Shown piece after piece: positions 63,667-64,000 of a stretch of DNA of 64,000 nucleotides. Made by a program: the position numbers and the translations under genes. The DNA is from Flavobacterium phragmitis. Lineage in GTDB: Bacteria > Bacteroidota > Bacteroidia > Flavobacteriales > Flavobacteriaceae. Below the pieces are notes generated by a model. That model did no database searches. It worked only from the letters and a program-made list of their open reading frames with translations, and was not told where the DNA came from. Position 1 is the first letter of the stretch. Every line of letters begins with the position of its first letter. The stretch lies in contig NZ_FOMH01000009.1 in assembly GCF_900112575.1 (NCBI RefSeq), positions 233,289 through 297,288 of the forward strand. Reading direction: 5' to 3'.

Positions 63667-64000
63667 ATGAAACAGAACAATATGAGGGCTATTTATAAAA
63701 ATATCATTCTAAGCCTGCTGGCCACAGCAGTGCTTACCGGGTGCCAAGACGATTTTCTGGATCGTCCATCCCAATCAGAAATAAGTACAGAGAATTTTTA
63801 CCAGACAAAAGAAGAACTTCGTTTGGCTACCGCAGCATTGTACGGCGGCAGAATATGGGCACAATGGAATAATACTGCTTATCTGCCTTTAGGAGATATA
63901 TTGAGCGGCAATCTTATTCTGCAATATCAGGGTTCCGATCTGGTGCAGCTCAATACTTTTACCCTTTCAGGATCCAATGGCCGACTGACAACCGGGTGGG
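63667..64000 (+). CDS. SusD-family lipoprotein (3' truncated by window end)
   Basis: The first 111 codons of a SusD: signal peptide with lipobox LTGC (Cys26), then DDFLDRPSQSEISTENFYQT and LRLATAALYGGRIW, the classic RagB/SusD N-terminus. It starts three bases after the SusC stop. The rest lies outside. Confidence 0.93.
   Translation, partial: MKQNNMRAIYKNIILSLLATAVLTGCQDDFLDRPSQSEISTENFYQTKEELRLATAALYGGRIWAQWNNTAYLPLGDILSGNLILQYQGSDLVQLNTFTLSGSNGRLTTGW

Overview
The window is AT-rich DNA from a Bacteroidota bacterium, most likely Flavobacterium or a close relative. The support is SusC/SusD pairs, GH92 mannosidases, LytTR and HxlR regulators, TANNTTTG-type promoters, a remnant resembling the end of a T9SS cargo protein, and frequent Met-Lys-Lys signal peptides followed by Ala-Gln. 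I see no rRNA, tRNA, CRISPR array or intact transposase.

Region 1 (bases 1-32430) is a polysaccharide utilisation locus whose enzymes fit stepwise breakdown of N-linked glycans. It holds the end of a GlcN6P deaminase/PIG-L fusion, a LytS/LytTR-like two-component pair (opposite strand), a GH92 alpha-mannosidase, a sodium:solute symporter, a GH130 mannosyl phosphorylase without a signal peptide, a CBM9-like protein overlapping a GHL10-like lipoprotein, a Tat-exported glycosylasparaginase, GH20, GH35, GH29, a second and divergent GH92, and GH3 with a PA14 insert. A SusC/SusD pair, a FucP/NagP-type MFS importer, a sialidase-fold protein and an M28 peptidase follow. Together they could strip sialic acid, galactose, GlcNAc, fucose and mannose, hydrolyse the GlcNAc-Asn link, and feed Man-GlcNAc to the cytosolic phosphorylase. 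No PNGase or GH18/GH85 endoglycosidase is visible here.

Region 2 (32481-33817) is a divergent HxlR/NmrA pair. Region 3 (33997-45635, all on the minus strand) looks like an iron/xenosiderophore and extracytosolic electron-transfer locus. It has a DUF4374 lipoprotein and TonB receptor (XusB/XusA-like), ApbE flavin transferase, a PepSY-flavodoxin-FNR membrane reductase (XusC-like and longer), a small exported DUF2271 protein carrying a TGASVT flavinylation-like motif, an exported ankyrin protein, and a TPR-membrane-HTH regulator. A good TTG-N19-TACATTTG promoter precedes the ankyrin gene.

Region 4 (45636-58648) is mostly housekeeping: a 1.4-kb non-coding stretch with a decayed T9SS-cargo remnant and four TGTTGATAA boxes, nrdB-nrdA, a Crp-like regulator, ribB, a Na+/H+ antiporter, a thioesterase/HxlR divergon with twin operators, a membrane MutS-like ATPase, a universal stress protein and mnmE. 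Region 5 (58649-64000) begins exactly at the conserved mnmE 3' end, is visibly richer in G and C, and holds a MarR/membrane-protein pair and a second SusC with the start of its SusD; it may be an island.

Between genes there are three kinds of repeats: nested long inverted repeats with a shared loop, short perfect hairpins built on TCAAAGTTTC, and tandem arrays that all have a 7-base period.
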